Part shown: in pieces, positions 7,418-16,460 of the stretch | Layout: each line of letters starts with the position of its first letter | How positions within the stretch are numbered: the first letter of the stretch is position 1 | Assembly: GCF_048984525.1 (NCBI RefSeq) | Contig: NZ_JBMGJC010000004.1 | Span: 124,001-188,000 of the forward strand | Reading direction: 5' to 3' | Length of the DNA stretch: 64,000 bases | Source of the DNA: Syntrophopropionicum propionicicum_A | Lineage (GTDB): Bacteria; Bacillota; Desulfotomaculia; Desulfotomaculales; Pelotomaculaceae | Translations under genes and position numbers: made by a program | The notes under the pieces: generated by a model | Told to the model about the DNA's origin: nothing | Seen by the model: only the letters and a program-made list of their open reading frames with translations | Databases searched by the model: none

Positions 7418-9484
7418 ATGAATAAAGATTTTTTAATGAAACCGGTTCAGAGCGTAAAAACAGTGGGCCCGCGCCGGGCGGCGACCCTGCAGCGGATCGG
7501 CATATTTACAGTTAAAGACCTGTTATATCACTTCCCCAGGCGCTATGAAGACCGCACCCGGCTGAGCCCGGCCGGGGCCTGCGCCCACGGCGAGACCGCC
7601 ACGGTGCGCGGGAAGGTCCTGGCGGCGCAGGATTTAAAACCGAGACGGGGACTGACGATAACCAAACTGGCTGTACACGACGGGTTTGGCATTTTTTATG
7701 CTGTTTGGTTTAACCAGCCTTTTATAAAAAAAAGCCTCGCGCCGGGGAAAATGATTTATGTAACCGGCAAGGTAGACAAGAGTTTCGGAGCCATCCAGGT
7801 GACGGTGGAAGACTATGATCTGGACGACGGCAGCGACAGCCTGAGCGCGGGACGCCTGGTACCCGTTTACCCCCTGACCGAACAGCTGAACCAGCGCCAG
7901 CTGCGGGTTATGGTAAAAACCGCCCTGGAGGGGTTAAATAACCAGGCTCTTGAATTTCTGCCCGAAGAAATAACAAAAAAATACAATTTGCCGCGGTTGG
8001 CAAAAGCTCTGTCCCAGGCCCATTTTCCCGACCATGAAAAGGAAGCGGGGGCGGCGAGAAAAAGGTTTATCTTTGAAGAGCTGTTTCTTTTCCAGCTGGT
8101 CCTGGCTGTAAGAAAAAGGGACATATCCGGCAGCGAAAAAGCGCACCGCTACCAGCCTGAGGGGGACCTGCTGCGTTTATATAAGGAAAACCTGCCTTTT
8201 CAGCTGACCCGGGGCCAGCTCAAGGCCTGGGAAGAAATATCCCGGGACCTTGATTCTCCCAGGCCCATGCACCGCCTGCTCCAGGGTGACGTCGGCGCCG
8301 GTAAAACAGTGGTATCCGCCATGACCATGATCAGGGCCGTGGAGAGCGGTCTGCAGGGAGTCCTGATGGCACCGACGGAAATCCTGGCCGAACAGCATTA
8401 CCTGGGGATGAAGAGGGACCTGGCCGCGATTGGCGTTGAAATGGGTCTGTTGACCGGTGGGGCCAGGAAGAAAGAGAGAGAACGGCTTTTAGAAAGGCTT
8501 GCCGACGGAGAACTGAAACTGCTGGTGGGTACCCACGCCTTGATCCAGGAGGACGTTAATTTTCAGAAGCTGGGGCTGGTGATCGTCGACGAGCAGCACC
8601 GCTTCGGGGTCCGCCAGAGAGCGACCCTGGGCCGCAAGGGAGATCTCCCGGACACCCTGGTCATGACAGCTACACCGATCCCGCGCACGCTGGCCCTGAC
8701 CCTGTACGGGGACCTGGATATATCCATCATCGGCGAGCTGCCGCCGGGCAGGACTCCGGTAAGAACCTACGCCGCCCTGCCCGGAGCGCTGCACAAAGCC
8801 TTAAGCCTGATCAGGCAACAGGTAAACCAGGGACGGCAGGCCTATATCGTCTGCCCGCTGGTGGAGGAGTCTGAAAAGGTTGATCTTAAAGCATCCGTCG
8901 ACCTGGCGGCAGACTTGGCTTCAAGCGAGTTTAAAGACTTTAAGGTCGGGCTGCTGCACGGCAGGATGAAGTCGGATGAAAAAGAGGAAATAATGTCACT
9001 GTTTCGTGAAGGTGAAATAAAAGTGCTGGTTTCCACCACGGTGATCGAGGTCGGGGTAGATATTCCCAATGCCACGGTGATGCTGATTATGGACGCGGAA
9101 CGTTTCGGGCTGGCCCAGCTGCACCAGCTGCGGGGCAGGGTCGGGCGCGGCGGCTACCAGTCGTACTGCGTCCTCATCGCCAATCCCAAGACTGACGAGG
9201 GCCGCGCCCGCCTGAAGGCTATGACCCAGACCTCGGACGGTTTCGCCCTGGCGGAGGAGGACCTGCGCCTGCGGGGACCGGGCGAATTTCACGGCACCCG
9301 CCAGTCCGGTCTGCCCGAGTTCAAAATCGCCGATCTGCTGCGCGACTGGAAGGCACTGGAGGCAGCCAGGGAAGAGGCGCAGGCTTTTGTGCAAAAGGAC
9401 CCGTATTTCAAAAGCGCTGAAAGCAGGGCCCTGCTGGAAGAGATGCACGCCAGGTTCGGCAGCGGTAATTATATAGAGGCTTAG
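7418..9484 (+). CDS. recG: ATP-dependent DNA helicase RecG
   Basis: 688 residues, normal for the family. RecG remodels stalled forks and branched DNA such as Holliday junctions. The N-terminal wedge/OB domain (~60-170) precedes a superfamily 2 motor: GDVGAGKTVVSAM (Walker A, ~288), TEILAEQH, DEQHRFGVRQR (Walker B, DEQH form) and TATPIPRTLALT. The second helicase lobe carries QAYIVCPLVEES, STTVIEVGVDIPNA and QLHQLRGRVGRG. A C-terminal RecG wedge-like tail follows. Single gene downstream of the divergent rpmB. Confidence 0.97.
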   Translation: MNKDFLMKPVQSVKTVGPRRAATLQRIGIFTVKDLLYHFPRRYEDRTRLSPAGACAHGETATVRGKVLAAQDLKPRRGLTITKLAVHDGFGIFYAVWFNQPFIKKSLAPGKMIYVTGKVDKSFGAIQVTVEDYDLDDGSDSLSAGRLVPVYPLTEQLNQRQLRVMVKTALEGLNNQALEFLPEEITKKYNLPRLAKALSQAHFPDHEKEAGAARKRFIFEELFLFQLVLAVRKRDISGSEKAHRYQPEGDLLRLYKENLPFQLTRGQLKAWEEISRDLDSPRPMHRLLQGDVGAGKTVVSAMTMIRAVESGLQGVLMAPTEILAEQHYLGMKRDLAAIGVEMGLLTGGARKKERERLLERLADGELKLLVGTHALIQEDVNFQKLGLVIVDEQHRFGVRQRATLGRKGDLPDTLVMTATPIPRTLALTLYGDLDISIIGELPPGRTPVRTYAALPGALHKALSLIRQQVNQGRQAYIVCPLVEESEKVDLKASVDLAADLASSEFKDFKVGLLHGRMKSDEKEEIMSLFREGEIKVLVSTTVIEVGVDIPNATVMLIMDAERFGLAQLHQLRGRVGRGGYQSYCVLIANPKTDEGRARLKAMTQTSDGFALAEEDLRLRGPGEFHGTRQSGLPEFKIADLLRDWKALEAAREEAQAFVQKDPYFKSAESRALLEEMHARFGSGNYIEA

Positions 9485-10016
9485 AAAACCTTTACGGGCA
9501 GGGAGTTTCATTATAGAAACAGACAAGGGGACGGTCCTCTTGCTCCTTTATTTAAAATTACAATTAAGACGCTGTTCTTGTTTAAATTTATCATGGATTT
9601 TAAAGAAACATTTCACTGGTATTTATATTTTATTTTGATTTATACTATATATAACAAAATAATGGGGGTGATTAAACAATAAGAGTTAAATATTCTTGAA
9701 ATATATCATATTTGTTTGTTAGACCATGTATTTGCCACAAGTTCCACACATTTTTGCAGAAGTTATTGGGTTTTAATAAATTGCCACTTCACCTCCAAAA
9801 TTTTTTAAAACGCAAGCAGGTTAAACGACACCGCTTGCAGTTTTTTTTTAACTTGGTACCCGTTACCACCTGGTTTTTAAGTAAAAATACCTACGAGGTT
9901 ACTTATTTCGTGGACCGTGTCAAGAGGACAGTTCTCCTGACACGATTTTTCTTTCTGGATGTAAAACTCGCAATCGTGTCACGAAAACCGTCCCCTGGAC
10001 ACGCTCCCATGACACC
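9485..10016. other. AT-rich gene-free stretch with degenerate REP-like hairpins
   Basis: No credible gene. Three remnants of one hairpin motif are visible. GGGGACGGTCCTC lies at 9527-9539. A near-perfect 27-nt palindrome starting GTGTCA and ending TGACAC lies at 9917-9943. CGTGTC (9975-9980) and GACACG (9998-10003) enclose AACCGTCCCC, the reverse complement of the same motif. The rest is low-complexity AT-rich sequence. Confidence 0.6.
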
Positions 10017-10070
10017 TTTAAAATCCTGTTAATCTGTTTTAAATCCTGTTAATCCTGTCAATTTGTTTTG
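10017..10070. repeat. 9-nt-unit palindrome family, single-arm copy (R1)
   Basis: Tandem units of the form AATCCTGTT (reverse complement of the GATTWACAR unit) ending in CCTGTCAATTTGTTTTG. The same terminus closes the large copy at 48151. It runs up to the stop codon of gpr. Confidence 0.75.
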
Positions 10071-11054
10071 TTAATTCAGGTACATGCTGTATTCTTCCGC
10101 GTTGATGGAAGGGTGGAGCGCCATGGATATGCCGCCGGCGACTACTTTGGACGTGTCCAGGATCAGTTGGTCGACTTCCTTGGGTGTGACCATCAGGGCT
10201 CCGCCGAAGGGGCTCAGGATATCATTTATAATTCCCTGGGTATAGTCCGGCATGATGCTCTGCTGGACCTGATTGAGCATCGGGTTTGTCTGAAGTTTTT
10301 CCAGGAAATGCTCCATCGTGACCTGCGCGATTACAGCTGCGTTTACCACGGTGGGGACTCCGATGGCAATGGTCAGTACCCCCATTGTCTCCCTGTTGAT
10401 CCCGGTACGCTTGTTTCCAATGCCTGAACCGGGGCTGACACCGGTGTCCGCAATCTGGATGGTGGTCCCGATCCGGTCGACGCTGCCCGCGGCGAGAGCG
10501 TCAATGGCAATAATCAATTCCGGTTGGACTTTTTCCACCACGCCTTTTATTATTTCAGCCGATTCGATACCGGTTATGCCCAGCACGCCCGGCGCCAAGG
10601 CGCTCACCGAGCGCATGCCGCTCTTTAATTCCTCCGGTGCGTACCTGTACAGGTGCCGTGTTACTATAGTCTGGTCCACCACTTTTGGTCCCAGGGAATC
10701 CGGGGTAGCCTGCCAGTTGCCCAGGCCGACGATGAGGACATTGGCGTTTTCAGGCAGGTTGAAAAGCGATGTCAGCTCTTTGGCCAGCACTTCAGCCACT
10801 TCTTTTTGGGCAACCCGGTTGTTGTCCCGTAGGGCGGGAGCTTCAATAGTAATATATGTCCCAACGGGTTTGCCCATCATCTGTGCCGCCTGCTGTTCCA
10901 CAACCTTGACGGTGGTCACGGTCGAGTTGGCATATTTTTGCCGGTCGACAACAGCACCGGGAATTTCTGTTCCAAGCTGCCCTCGCACAATATCGTGGGC
11001 TTCAATGGCCAGGTCAACACTAATATTGTTATTGCTGTAAAAATCAATATTCAA
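10071..11054 (-). CDS. gpr: Germination protease GPR
   Basis: 327 residues. It is the spore protease that starts degradation of small acid-soluble spore proteins during germination; made as a zymogen in the forespore. Signature stretches: TYITIEAPALRDN, LIVGLGNWQATPDSLGPKVV, VSALAPGVLGITGIES, IAIDALAAGSVDRIGTTIQ, DTGVSPGSGIGNKR and MVTPKEVDQLI, in family order. The TTG at 11054 is chosen because GGAGG sits 8 nt before it; the ATG at 11069 overlaps that GGAGG. Evidence that the organism forms endospores. Single gene on the minus strand. Confidence 0.95.
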   Translation of the reverse strand: MNIDFYSNNNISVDLAIEAHDIVRGQLGTEIPGAVVDRQKYANSTVTTVKVVEQQAAQMMGKPVGTYITIEAPALRDNNRVAQKEVAEVLAKELTSLFNLPENANVLIVGLGNWQATPDSLGPKVVDQTIVTRHLYRYAPEELKSGMRSVSALAPGVLGITGIESAEIIKGVVEKVQPELIIAIDALAAGSVDRIGTTIQIADTGVSPGSGIGNKRTGINRETMGVLTIAIGVPTVVNAAVIAQVTMEHFLEKLQTNPMLNQVQQSIMPDYTQGIINDILSPFGGALMVTPKEVDQLILDTSKVVAGGISMALHPSINAEEYSMYLN

Positions 11055-11176
11055 TATGCAAACCTCCATTTTAATTCAACTGCATTTAGGGTAACCTTTT
11101 AAGAGTCCATTATGCAGTAAAAAAAAGCGTTGATGATCTCAAATTGCTGAAATAAATCGATTTTCCTGTTTAATTA

Positions 11177-11185
11177 TGCTATAAT
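11177..11185 (+). promoter_or_regulatory. Extended -10 promoter for rsmD-coaD
   Basis: TG-C-TATAAT: a perfect -10 hexamer at 11180-11185 with the TGn extension. No good -35 is seen. It lies 25 nt before rsmD. Confidence 0.6.
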
Positions 11186-11209
11186 ATCAGATTAAAGGAA
11201 GGGATTTTT

Positions 11210-11785
11210 ATGCTGCGCGTCATTTCCGGTTCGGCAAAGAAGCGTAAGCTTAAAACTCCTCCGGGAATGGGAGTTAGACCAACATCAGACAGGGTTAAAG
11301 AGGCGCTTTTTAATATCCTGGGAAACAGTGTGCCGGACTGCAGTTTTCTGGACCTCTTTGCAGGAAGCGGGAACATCGGCATAGAAGCTTTAAGCCGCGG
11401 CGCCGCTAGCGCGGTTTTTGTTGAGAATAACTATAAGAACCTGCTGGTAATAAAAGAAAACCTGCATCTAACCGGTTTGGAAGATAAAGCGAGGCTTATC
11501 CGTGGGGAAGTCGCGGCTGTTTTGTCTGGACTGGGCCTTGAAAATCAAGCATTTGATATAATTTTTCTTGATCCGCCGTACCTTAAAGATTATGAAATAA
11601 AAACTCTGGCCGCCATAGCGCGGCACAGGCTGCTGAAGCCCGACGGGAGGGTTATTGTAGAAAGCAGTAAGAACCAGCATTTACCCCCGGATGCCGGGGG
11701 CCTGGAAATTATTCGCCAGGAAAAGTATGGTGACACGGTGCTTTCTTTTTACCGTTATATGGCTTCAGCCGGGGAGGGAGACTAG
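11210..11785 (+). CDS. rsmD: 16S rRNA (guanine-966-N2)-methyltransferase RsmD
   Basis: 191 residues. SAM-dependent methylation of G966 in 16S rRNA. It begins MLRVISGSAKKRKLKTPPG, the typical N-terminus, and has the SAM-binding FLDLFAGSGNIGIEALSRGA and the catalytic IIFLDPPYLKDYE (DPPY). Family length. coaD starts 2 nt after the stop, the conserved rsmD-coaD pair, so the two are cotranscribed. Confidence 0.95.
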   Translation: MLRVISGSAKKRKLKTPPGMGVRPTSDRVKEALFNILGNSVPDCSFLDLFAGSGNIGIEALSRGAASAVFVENNYKNLLVIKENLHLTGLEDKARLIRGEVAAVLSGLGLENQAFDIIFLDPPYLKDYEIKTLAAIARHRLLKPDGRVIVESSKNQHLPPDAGGLEIIRQEKYGDTVLSFYRYMASAGEGD

Positions 11786-11786
11786 T

Positions 11787-12269
11787 TTGCGAACAGCAGT
11801 ATATCCAGGCAGTTTTGATCCGGTTACCCTGGGACACCTGGATATTATCGGAAGGGCTTCTTTATTGTTTTCCAAGTTAATTGTGGCAGTCTCCGTAAAC
11901 CCGACCAAGAACCCGCTTTTCAGCCCCGAGGAACGGGTTGAAATGCTAAAAGAAGTCCTCATGCCCTATCCCAACGTGGAAGTTGACTTATTTAACGGTT
12001 TGACTGTACATTATGCCATTGAGCATAAGGCTAAGGCAATTGTACGGGGGCTGCGGGTAATTTCGGACTTTGAGAATGAGTTCCGGATGGCGCTTACAAA
12101 TAAAAAACTGGCTTGCCACCTGGAAACAGTATTTTTAATGACCAGAGCGGAATATTCTTTCATAAGTTCCACGACGGTAAAGGAGATAGCCTCTTTTGGA
12201 GGTTCGGTGCGCGCCCTGGTGCCGCCGCTGGTGGAACAGAGGCTGAAAGAAAAAATGAGAGAAAAATAA
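11787..12269 (+). CDS. coaD: Phosphopantetheine adenylyltransferase CoaD
   Basis: 160 residues. It transfers AMP from ATP to 4'-phosphopantetheine, the penultimate step of coenzyme A synthesis. Visible: AVYPGSFDPVTLGHLDII with the nucleotidyltransferase (T/H)xGH motif, KAIVRGLRVISDFENEFRMA, and SFISSTTVKEIASFGG. The TTG at 11787 with GGGGAGGGAG before it gives the exact family length; an upstream ATG would overlap rsmD by about 95 nt. Confidence 0.96.
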   Translation: MRTAVYPGSFDPVTLGHLDIIGRASLLFSKLIVAVSVNPTKNPLFSPEERVEMLKEVLMPYPNVEVDLFNGLTVHYAIEHKAKAIVRGLRVISDFENEFRMALTNKKLACHLETVFLMTRAEYSFISSTTVKEIASFGGSVRALVPPLVEQRLKEKMREK

Positions 12270-12293
12270 ATCTGGGGAGGTATATATAATAAA

Positions 12294-12740
12294 GTGGATT
12301 TGCTGAACGCCCTGAACGAACTGGAAGAACTGATTGAAAACAGCGGTAAAATACCTTTTACTAAAAAAGTGATGGTAGAAGAAGACCGCCTGCTTGATCT
12401 TTTGGACCGCATCAGGACAACTATGCCTGAGGAAGTGCGCCAGGCCAAGTGGATTATCCAGGAGCGGGAAAAAGTACTGAACGATTCGCAAAAAGAGGCC
12501 ATGCGTATAATGGATGACGCCCAGAAGCAGGTTGAAAGAAAGGCTGACGACAGCGAGGTAGTCCGCCAGGCCAAGATGAACGCTGAAGAAATTCTGGCCA
12601 AGGCCGAGGGCATCGCCGTGGAAATACGCGAGGGGGCCAAAGGCTATGCCGACGATATCCTGGTAAACCTGCAGGAAAGCCTGGGCAAAATATTAAGCCA
12701 GATCGAGCAGGGCCGCTCCGAACTCAAAACAATGAAGTAG
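12294..12740 (+). CDS. Conserved coiled-coil protein downstream of coaD
   Basis: 148 residues, almost wholly charged alpha-helix and without a signal peptide or membrane segment. Residues ~40-140 are a long predicted coiled coil with AKWIIQEREKVL and AKMNAEEILAKAEGIAVEI. The pattern resembles the helical stalk of ATP synthase subunit b/E and DivIVA-like proteins, which is how such proteins are sometimes labelled, but no membrane anchor or ATPase operon is present. GTG start preceded by GGGGAGG at a rather long spacing. Probably cotranscribed with rsmD-coaD. Function unknown. Confidence 0.7.
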   Translation: MDLLNALNELEELIENSGKIPFTKKVMVEEDRLLDLLDRIRTTMPEEVRQAKWIIQEREKVLNDSQKEAMRIMDDAQKQVERKADDSEVVRQAKMNAEEILAKAEGIAVEIREGAKGYADDILVNLQESLGKILSQIEQGRSELKTMK

Positions 12741-12745
12741 CGATC

Positions 12746-13798
12746 TTACTGCAGCGCTTTTAATATATTTTGCCACTCAACGTGTTTTTCCGTGTTTTCA
12801 ACTGCCGTTTTTATTGCCTTCTCATCACCGGCGGTTATCCTTCTGCTTACAGCCGACATCTTTTCTATTGTCGTGTAAGTATCGTAATGTACAAGAATAA
12901 GTGGTATGCCCTTTTCCTCCGCACGGGCTATTACTTTTACGTCCGGATAAAGGCCGCCGGTTAAAATAAGCGCTGAGGTGTTAGTCTCCAGTGCGGCCAG
13001 CGCCACTTCGGAACGGTCTCCGCCTGTAATCACACCCTTATTGGCGGCCCGCCGCAGGTAGCTCAGCGCGCTTTCAGCTGTCATCGCCCCGATTACTATG
13101 TCTTCCACTATCCTGTCCATTTTTTCTTCGCCGGCAAGTACTTCACCACCTAAAACTTCATAATATTCTTTTACCGTGGGGGACGTTATCTCCGGCATGC
13201 CGGGGATGATCCCCAGTATTTGCTGCCCGCGCTCCTGCAGGACCGGCTTGTATATACCCTCGGTCTTGGCCAGCAGGGAGCGGGGTACATTGTTGAAAAT
13301 ATTGCCTAAAACGGGAGCGCCTTTACATGCCATGTAGCTGTTGATAAAAATTGCCTGGTCCAGGCTGTAATCATTGTCAATTCTGATAATATAAAGCGGC
13401 ACTGCCTGCAGTTCCAGGGCCAGGCTGGAGGCGTCAAGCCCCAGGCAGCCCATGATGTGGGGGAAACCGGCGCCGCCTATAATTACGAGGTCGCTGCCGG
13501 AAGCGATACTTTCGTAAGCCTTCCGGATGTTTCTTAATGATTCGCAGGGATTGCTGTGGCTGGAAAGGTAGGACGGACCCGCTATATAAGGCACAATATT
13601 CTCAAGAGGCTGTTCCATCTGCAAGACCTCTTTCATCAGGAGAGCGTCTTCATCTTCCCGGAAATTAGCGCCGGTGTAGCTGCCCACGGGTTTGAAATAT
13701 GCCACCCGGTAGCCTTCCTGGCGTAATTTTAAGGCCAGGCCCAGGCCGACACTGGTCTTGCCGCTGTTGGGCGTGCCCAGGATATATATGTTTTTCAA
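12746..13798 (-). CDS. BioD-like P-loop / DRTGG-domain protein
   Basis: 350 residues. The N-terminal domain (~1-200) is a dethiobiotin-synthetase-like P-loop fold with YILGTPNSGKTSVGLGLALK. The C-terminal part (~210-330) resembles the DRTGG domain found ahead of phosphotransacetylase domains (GVITGGDRSEVALAALETN, ALILTGGLYPD). The catalytic phosphotransacetylase domain itself is absent. The TTG at 13798 is chosen: GAGGTG lies 6 nt before it, whereas the GTG at 13807 is part of that ribosome binding site. It follows the acyl-CoA synthetase by 10 nt and must be cotranscribed, so a regulatory or accessory role in acyl-CoA/acetate metabolism is inferred. Confidence 0.75.
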   Translation of the reverse strand: MKNIYILGTPNSGKTSVGLGLALKLRQEGYRVAYFKPVGSYTGANFREDEDALLMKEVLQMEQPLENIVPYIAGPSYLSSHSNPCESLRNIRKAYESIASGSDLVIIGGAGFPHIMGCLGLDASSLALELQAVPLYIIRIDNDYSLDQAIFINSYMACKGAPVLGNIFNNVPRSLLAKTEGIYKPVLQERGQQILGIIPGMPEITSPTVKEYYEVLGGEVLAGEEKMDRIVEDIVIGAMTAESALSYLRRAANKGVITGGDRSEVALAALETNTSALILTGGLYPDVKVIARAEEKGIPLILVHYDTYTTIEKMSAVSRRITAGDEKAIKTAVENTEKHVEWQNILKALQ

Positions 13799-13808
13799 AT
13801 TAAGCACC

Positions 13809-15911
13809 TCACGATATCGTTATTTTGACATCCAGGGCGCTTGCCCCCTGGTTATAGGCGAAAACAGGATTTATATCGATTTCATTTATCTCCGGGAAGT
13901 CGCCGGCCAGTTTCGCCACCCGCCCGATTATTTTGAGAACCGATTCAATGTCGGCGGGTTTTTCCCCCCGGTAGCCCCTGAGCAGGGTATAGGCCTTTGT
14001 TTCCGCGATCATGCTGTTGATTTCGCTTTCCGTCAGGCCGTTTACCAGCCTGAAGGATACGTCTTTTAAAAGGTTTACATAAATGCCGCCCAACCCAAAG
14101 GCGATCAGTGGGCCAAACTGGATGTCCCTGGTCATGCCTATGATTAGCTCCACGCCCCTGGGCATCATTTTTTGCACTTCCACACCGTATACCGCCACGT
14201 TGGGCAGGTAGCGGTGGACGTTGTCCATAATCTCCATAAAACCACGGCTTACTTTTTCACGCGAATCCAGCCCGATTTTTACTCCGCCCACATCGGTCTT
14301 GTGCATGATTTTGGGAGAGGCGATTTTCAGCACGACAGGGTAGCCGAGCCGGTCTGCCTGCGCCGCCGCTTCATCCGGGCTGGACGCGAGGACAGTCGGT
14401 GCGGCGGATATGCCGTAAGCCGAGATTATTTCCGCGGCCTCACTGCCGAGCAGGACCAGGCGGTTGTCTTTTTTGACGTCGTACAGTGTTGCTTTAACCG
14501 TTTTTAAATCAATATTATTAAAAGACAGCGGCTTAATTTCAGCCGGCAATCCTTTGATCCGGCCGTAGCTCACCATACCGCTGATGCTTGTTATGGCGGG
14601 CTCGGGGAAAGTGAAGCAGGGGATGTTGGACTCGGATAATACCTTTTCTCCCTCTTCCAGCCTTGTGCCACCCATTAAAGCCGCGAAAAGCGGCGTGCCG
14701 GGGAACTCTTTTCTCATTTGGGCCATGGCCCTGGCCGTTTCCACCGGCTCAGTGACCGCGGCCGGGCAGACCAGCACAACCGCGCTGTCCACGCCCGGGT
14801 CGGCCAGCACAGTTTTCAGGGCGTAGTGGAAACGGTCGGCTTTGGCGTCCCCCAGCACGTCGACAGGGTTGTAGATATTCGACTCGGCCGGCAGGTAGCT
14901 GCGCAGCGCTTCTATTGTTTCCTTCGTAAACCTGGCCATTTTCAATTTCTTTTCTTCGATATTATCTGTTGCCACAATGCCCGGCCCGCCGGAGTTGGTG
15001 ATCACGGCGACCCTGTCTCCCCCCGGTATGGGCTGGTTGGCGAAAGCTACAGCCAGGTCGAATAGTTCAGGCATGTTCCTGGCCCTGATCACGCCGCTCT
15101 GGCGGAAGGCCGTTTCATAGGCCAGGTCGCTGCCGGCCAGGGCGCCGGTATGGGATGAGGCGGCCTGCGCCCCTGCCTGGCTTGTCCCTGATTTTAAAAT
15201 AATAACCGGCTTTTTCCTGCTTGCCTTTCTGGCCACATCAAGAAAGTGAGGCCCGTTCTCAACATCCTCTATATAGCATAATATTACTTTTGTGTTCGGA
15301 TCTTCGGCAGCGTCTTCAATAAAGTGGGCCTCGGTCAGGTCGGCTTTGTTGCCAAGGCTGATAAACTTGCTGAAGCCCAGCCCCGCCCGGTAGCTCCAGT
15401 CAAGTATCGACAGTACCATGGCGCCGCTCTGGGAAATAAAGGCGATTTCTCCTTTTAGGGGAAACCCAGCGGCAAACGAGGCGTTGATAGGCGCGTGGGT
15501 GTCCATAAGGCCCACGCAGTTGGGCCCGAGCATCTTCATATTATACCTGCGGCATATTTCCAACAGCTTTCGCTCCAGTTCGAGTCCTTCTTTGCCGGTT
15601 TCCTTAAAACCGGCGGTAATCACCACCAGGTATTTAACCCCCTGTTTGCCGCAAACTTCGGCAATTTCCATGGACTTGGCCGCCGGGACCGACAAAACCG
15701 CCATTTCCACCGGCTCCGGTATCTTATCCACGGAGGGGTAACACCTCAGCCCTTCTATTTCAGGCTCCTTTGGGTTGACAGGAAAGACTTTCCCTTTATA
15801 GCCGCTGCTGATCATATTTTTTATAATTACGTTGCCAATCTTGCCGGGTGATTTTGAGGCGCCGATTATTGCTGCTGACTTAGGGCTGAACAGACCGGCC
15901 AGTTCGCTCAA
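13809..15911 (-). CDS. Acyl/acetyl-CoA synthetase, ADP(NDP)-forming, alpha-beta fusion
   Basis: 700 residues. Known members interconvert acyl-CoA + ADP + Pi with free acid + CoA + ATP. Domain order: CoA-binding Rossmann domain (~1-130, FSPKSAAIIGASKSPGKIGN), succinyl-CoA-ligase-like domain (~145-450) with the phospho-histidine in AASSHTGALAGSD, and C-terminal ATP-grasp domain (~475-700) with GYPVVLKIASPKIMHKTDVGGV and MTRDIQFGPLIAFGLGG. The fused layout is like the archaeal/bacterial ACD enzymes; acyltransferases of the Pat type share the fold, but no GNAT domain is present. TTG start at 15911 after AGGTGG. First gene of a two-gene operon. A conserved 70-bp sequence lies 28 nt before the start. 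Confidence 0.85.
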   Translation of the reverse strand: MSELAGLFSPKSAAIIGASKSPGKIGNVIIKNMISSGYKGKVFPVNPKEPEIEGLRCYPSVDKIPEPVEMAVLSVPAAKSMEIAEVCGKQGVKYLVVITAGFKETGKEGLELERKLLEICRRYNMKMLGPNCVGLMDTHAPINASFAAGFPLKGEIAFISQSGAMVLSILDWSYRAGLGFSKFISLGNKADLTEAHFIEDAAEDPNTKVILCYIEDVENGPHFLDVARKASRKKPVIILKSGTSQAGAQAASSHTGALAGSDLAYETAFRQSGVIRARNMPELFDLAVAFANQPIPGGDRVAVITNSGGPGIVATDNIEEKKLKMARFTKETIEALRSYLPAESNIYNPVDVLGDAKADRFHYALKTVLADPGVDSAVVLVCPAAVTEPVETARAMAQMRKEFPGTPLFAALMGGTRLEEGEKVLSESNIPCFTFPEPAITSISGMVSYGRIKGLPAEIKPLSFNNIDLKTVKATLYDVKKDNRLVLLGSEAAEIISAYGISAAPTVLASSPDEAAAQADRLGYPVVLKIASPKIMHKTDVGGVKIGLDSREKVSRGFMEIMDNVHRYLPNVAVYGVEVQKMMPRGVELIIGMTRDIQFGPLIAFGLGGIYVNLLKDVSFRLVNGLTESEINSMIAETKAYTLLRGYRGEKPADIESVLKIIGRVAKLAGDFPEINEIDINPVFAYNQGASALDVKITIS

Positions 15912-15938
15912 ATTATTCCACCTACTTATTCGTAATCT

Positions 15939-16007
15939 TTTATTATGATGGACATAAACAGAAAAATATATGAGTATGTGAAAACATTTCACCTGGCAGA
16001 TCAAGGG
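15939..16007 (-). promoter_or_regulatory. 70-bp upstream element, copy 1
   Basis: This sequence ends 28 nt before the acyl-CoA synthetase start. It aligns over about 70 nt with 22701-22771, which lies 30 nt before a DUF3231 gene. Shared blocks on the + strand include TATGATG, ACATAAACAGA/ACAAAAACAGA, AAATATATGAGT and TGGCAGATCA. On the coding (-) strand the central block reads ACTCATATATTT, which could contain a -10 box. Equal spacing suggests a shared promoter/operator. The responsible factor is unknown. Confidence 0.55.
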
Positions 16008-16460
16008 ATGGCAGGCCGGAAAAAGATCTGCTGGAATAAAGGCGATGGTTCTCTTGTGCCCATAAGGGAGGACTCATTTTAACGATAAGCCAACCGCTAA
16101 ACACCGGACAAATGCATAAAAAAAAATGAGTTATTCGTGTTCGAGCATGATTTCGATAACGTTTAATTATGTAAAGAGGAGTACTCCTAAGAATTATTCC
16201 TCTTAGTGAGCGTTTTTTAAAAAAACTTTTCTTTGACAAATTTCGATAAATTCTCTAAAGGTAATCTGCCGATGTCTGTCTAATACATCAATCAATTGTA
16301 TAAACTTTTCGAAATTTATATACAATGCCATTCCTGGTAATGGTACTTGTAATGGCTTTCGGAATTGAAGTTAACTGTCTCCCAGGCTGGAGCAAATATA
16401 CATTCAATCCGATTTTTATTTTTTGATACCGCAATGACGTTACTAAAAAGATGGGGTGAG
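16008..16460. other. Gene-free 5' region of the CheB-CheR-PAS gene
   Basis: About 450 nt without a convincing gene apart from the in-frame upstream extension of the next CDS. It contains a 32-bp dyad at 16295-16326 (separate entry). No consensus promoter was found. Confidence 0.5.
16295..16326. promoter_or_regulatory. 32-bp palindrome upstream of cheB-cheR fusion, operator candidate
   Basis: ATTGTATA (16295-16302) and TATACAAT (16319-16326) are perfect inverted arms. The centre TTTCGAAA (16307-16314) is itself a palindrome on the same axis. In all, 13 of 16 base pairs are symmetric. There is no following T tract, so it looks like a protein-binding dyad more than a terminator. Confidence 0.45.

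Noticed and set aside
15912..16004. N-terminal extension of the acyl-CoA synthetase (HILIYFSVYVHHNKR) resembling the upstream frame of the DUF3231 gene
   Set aside because: The similarity is due to the shared non-coding 70-bp element; good ribosome sites place both starts downstream of it.
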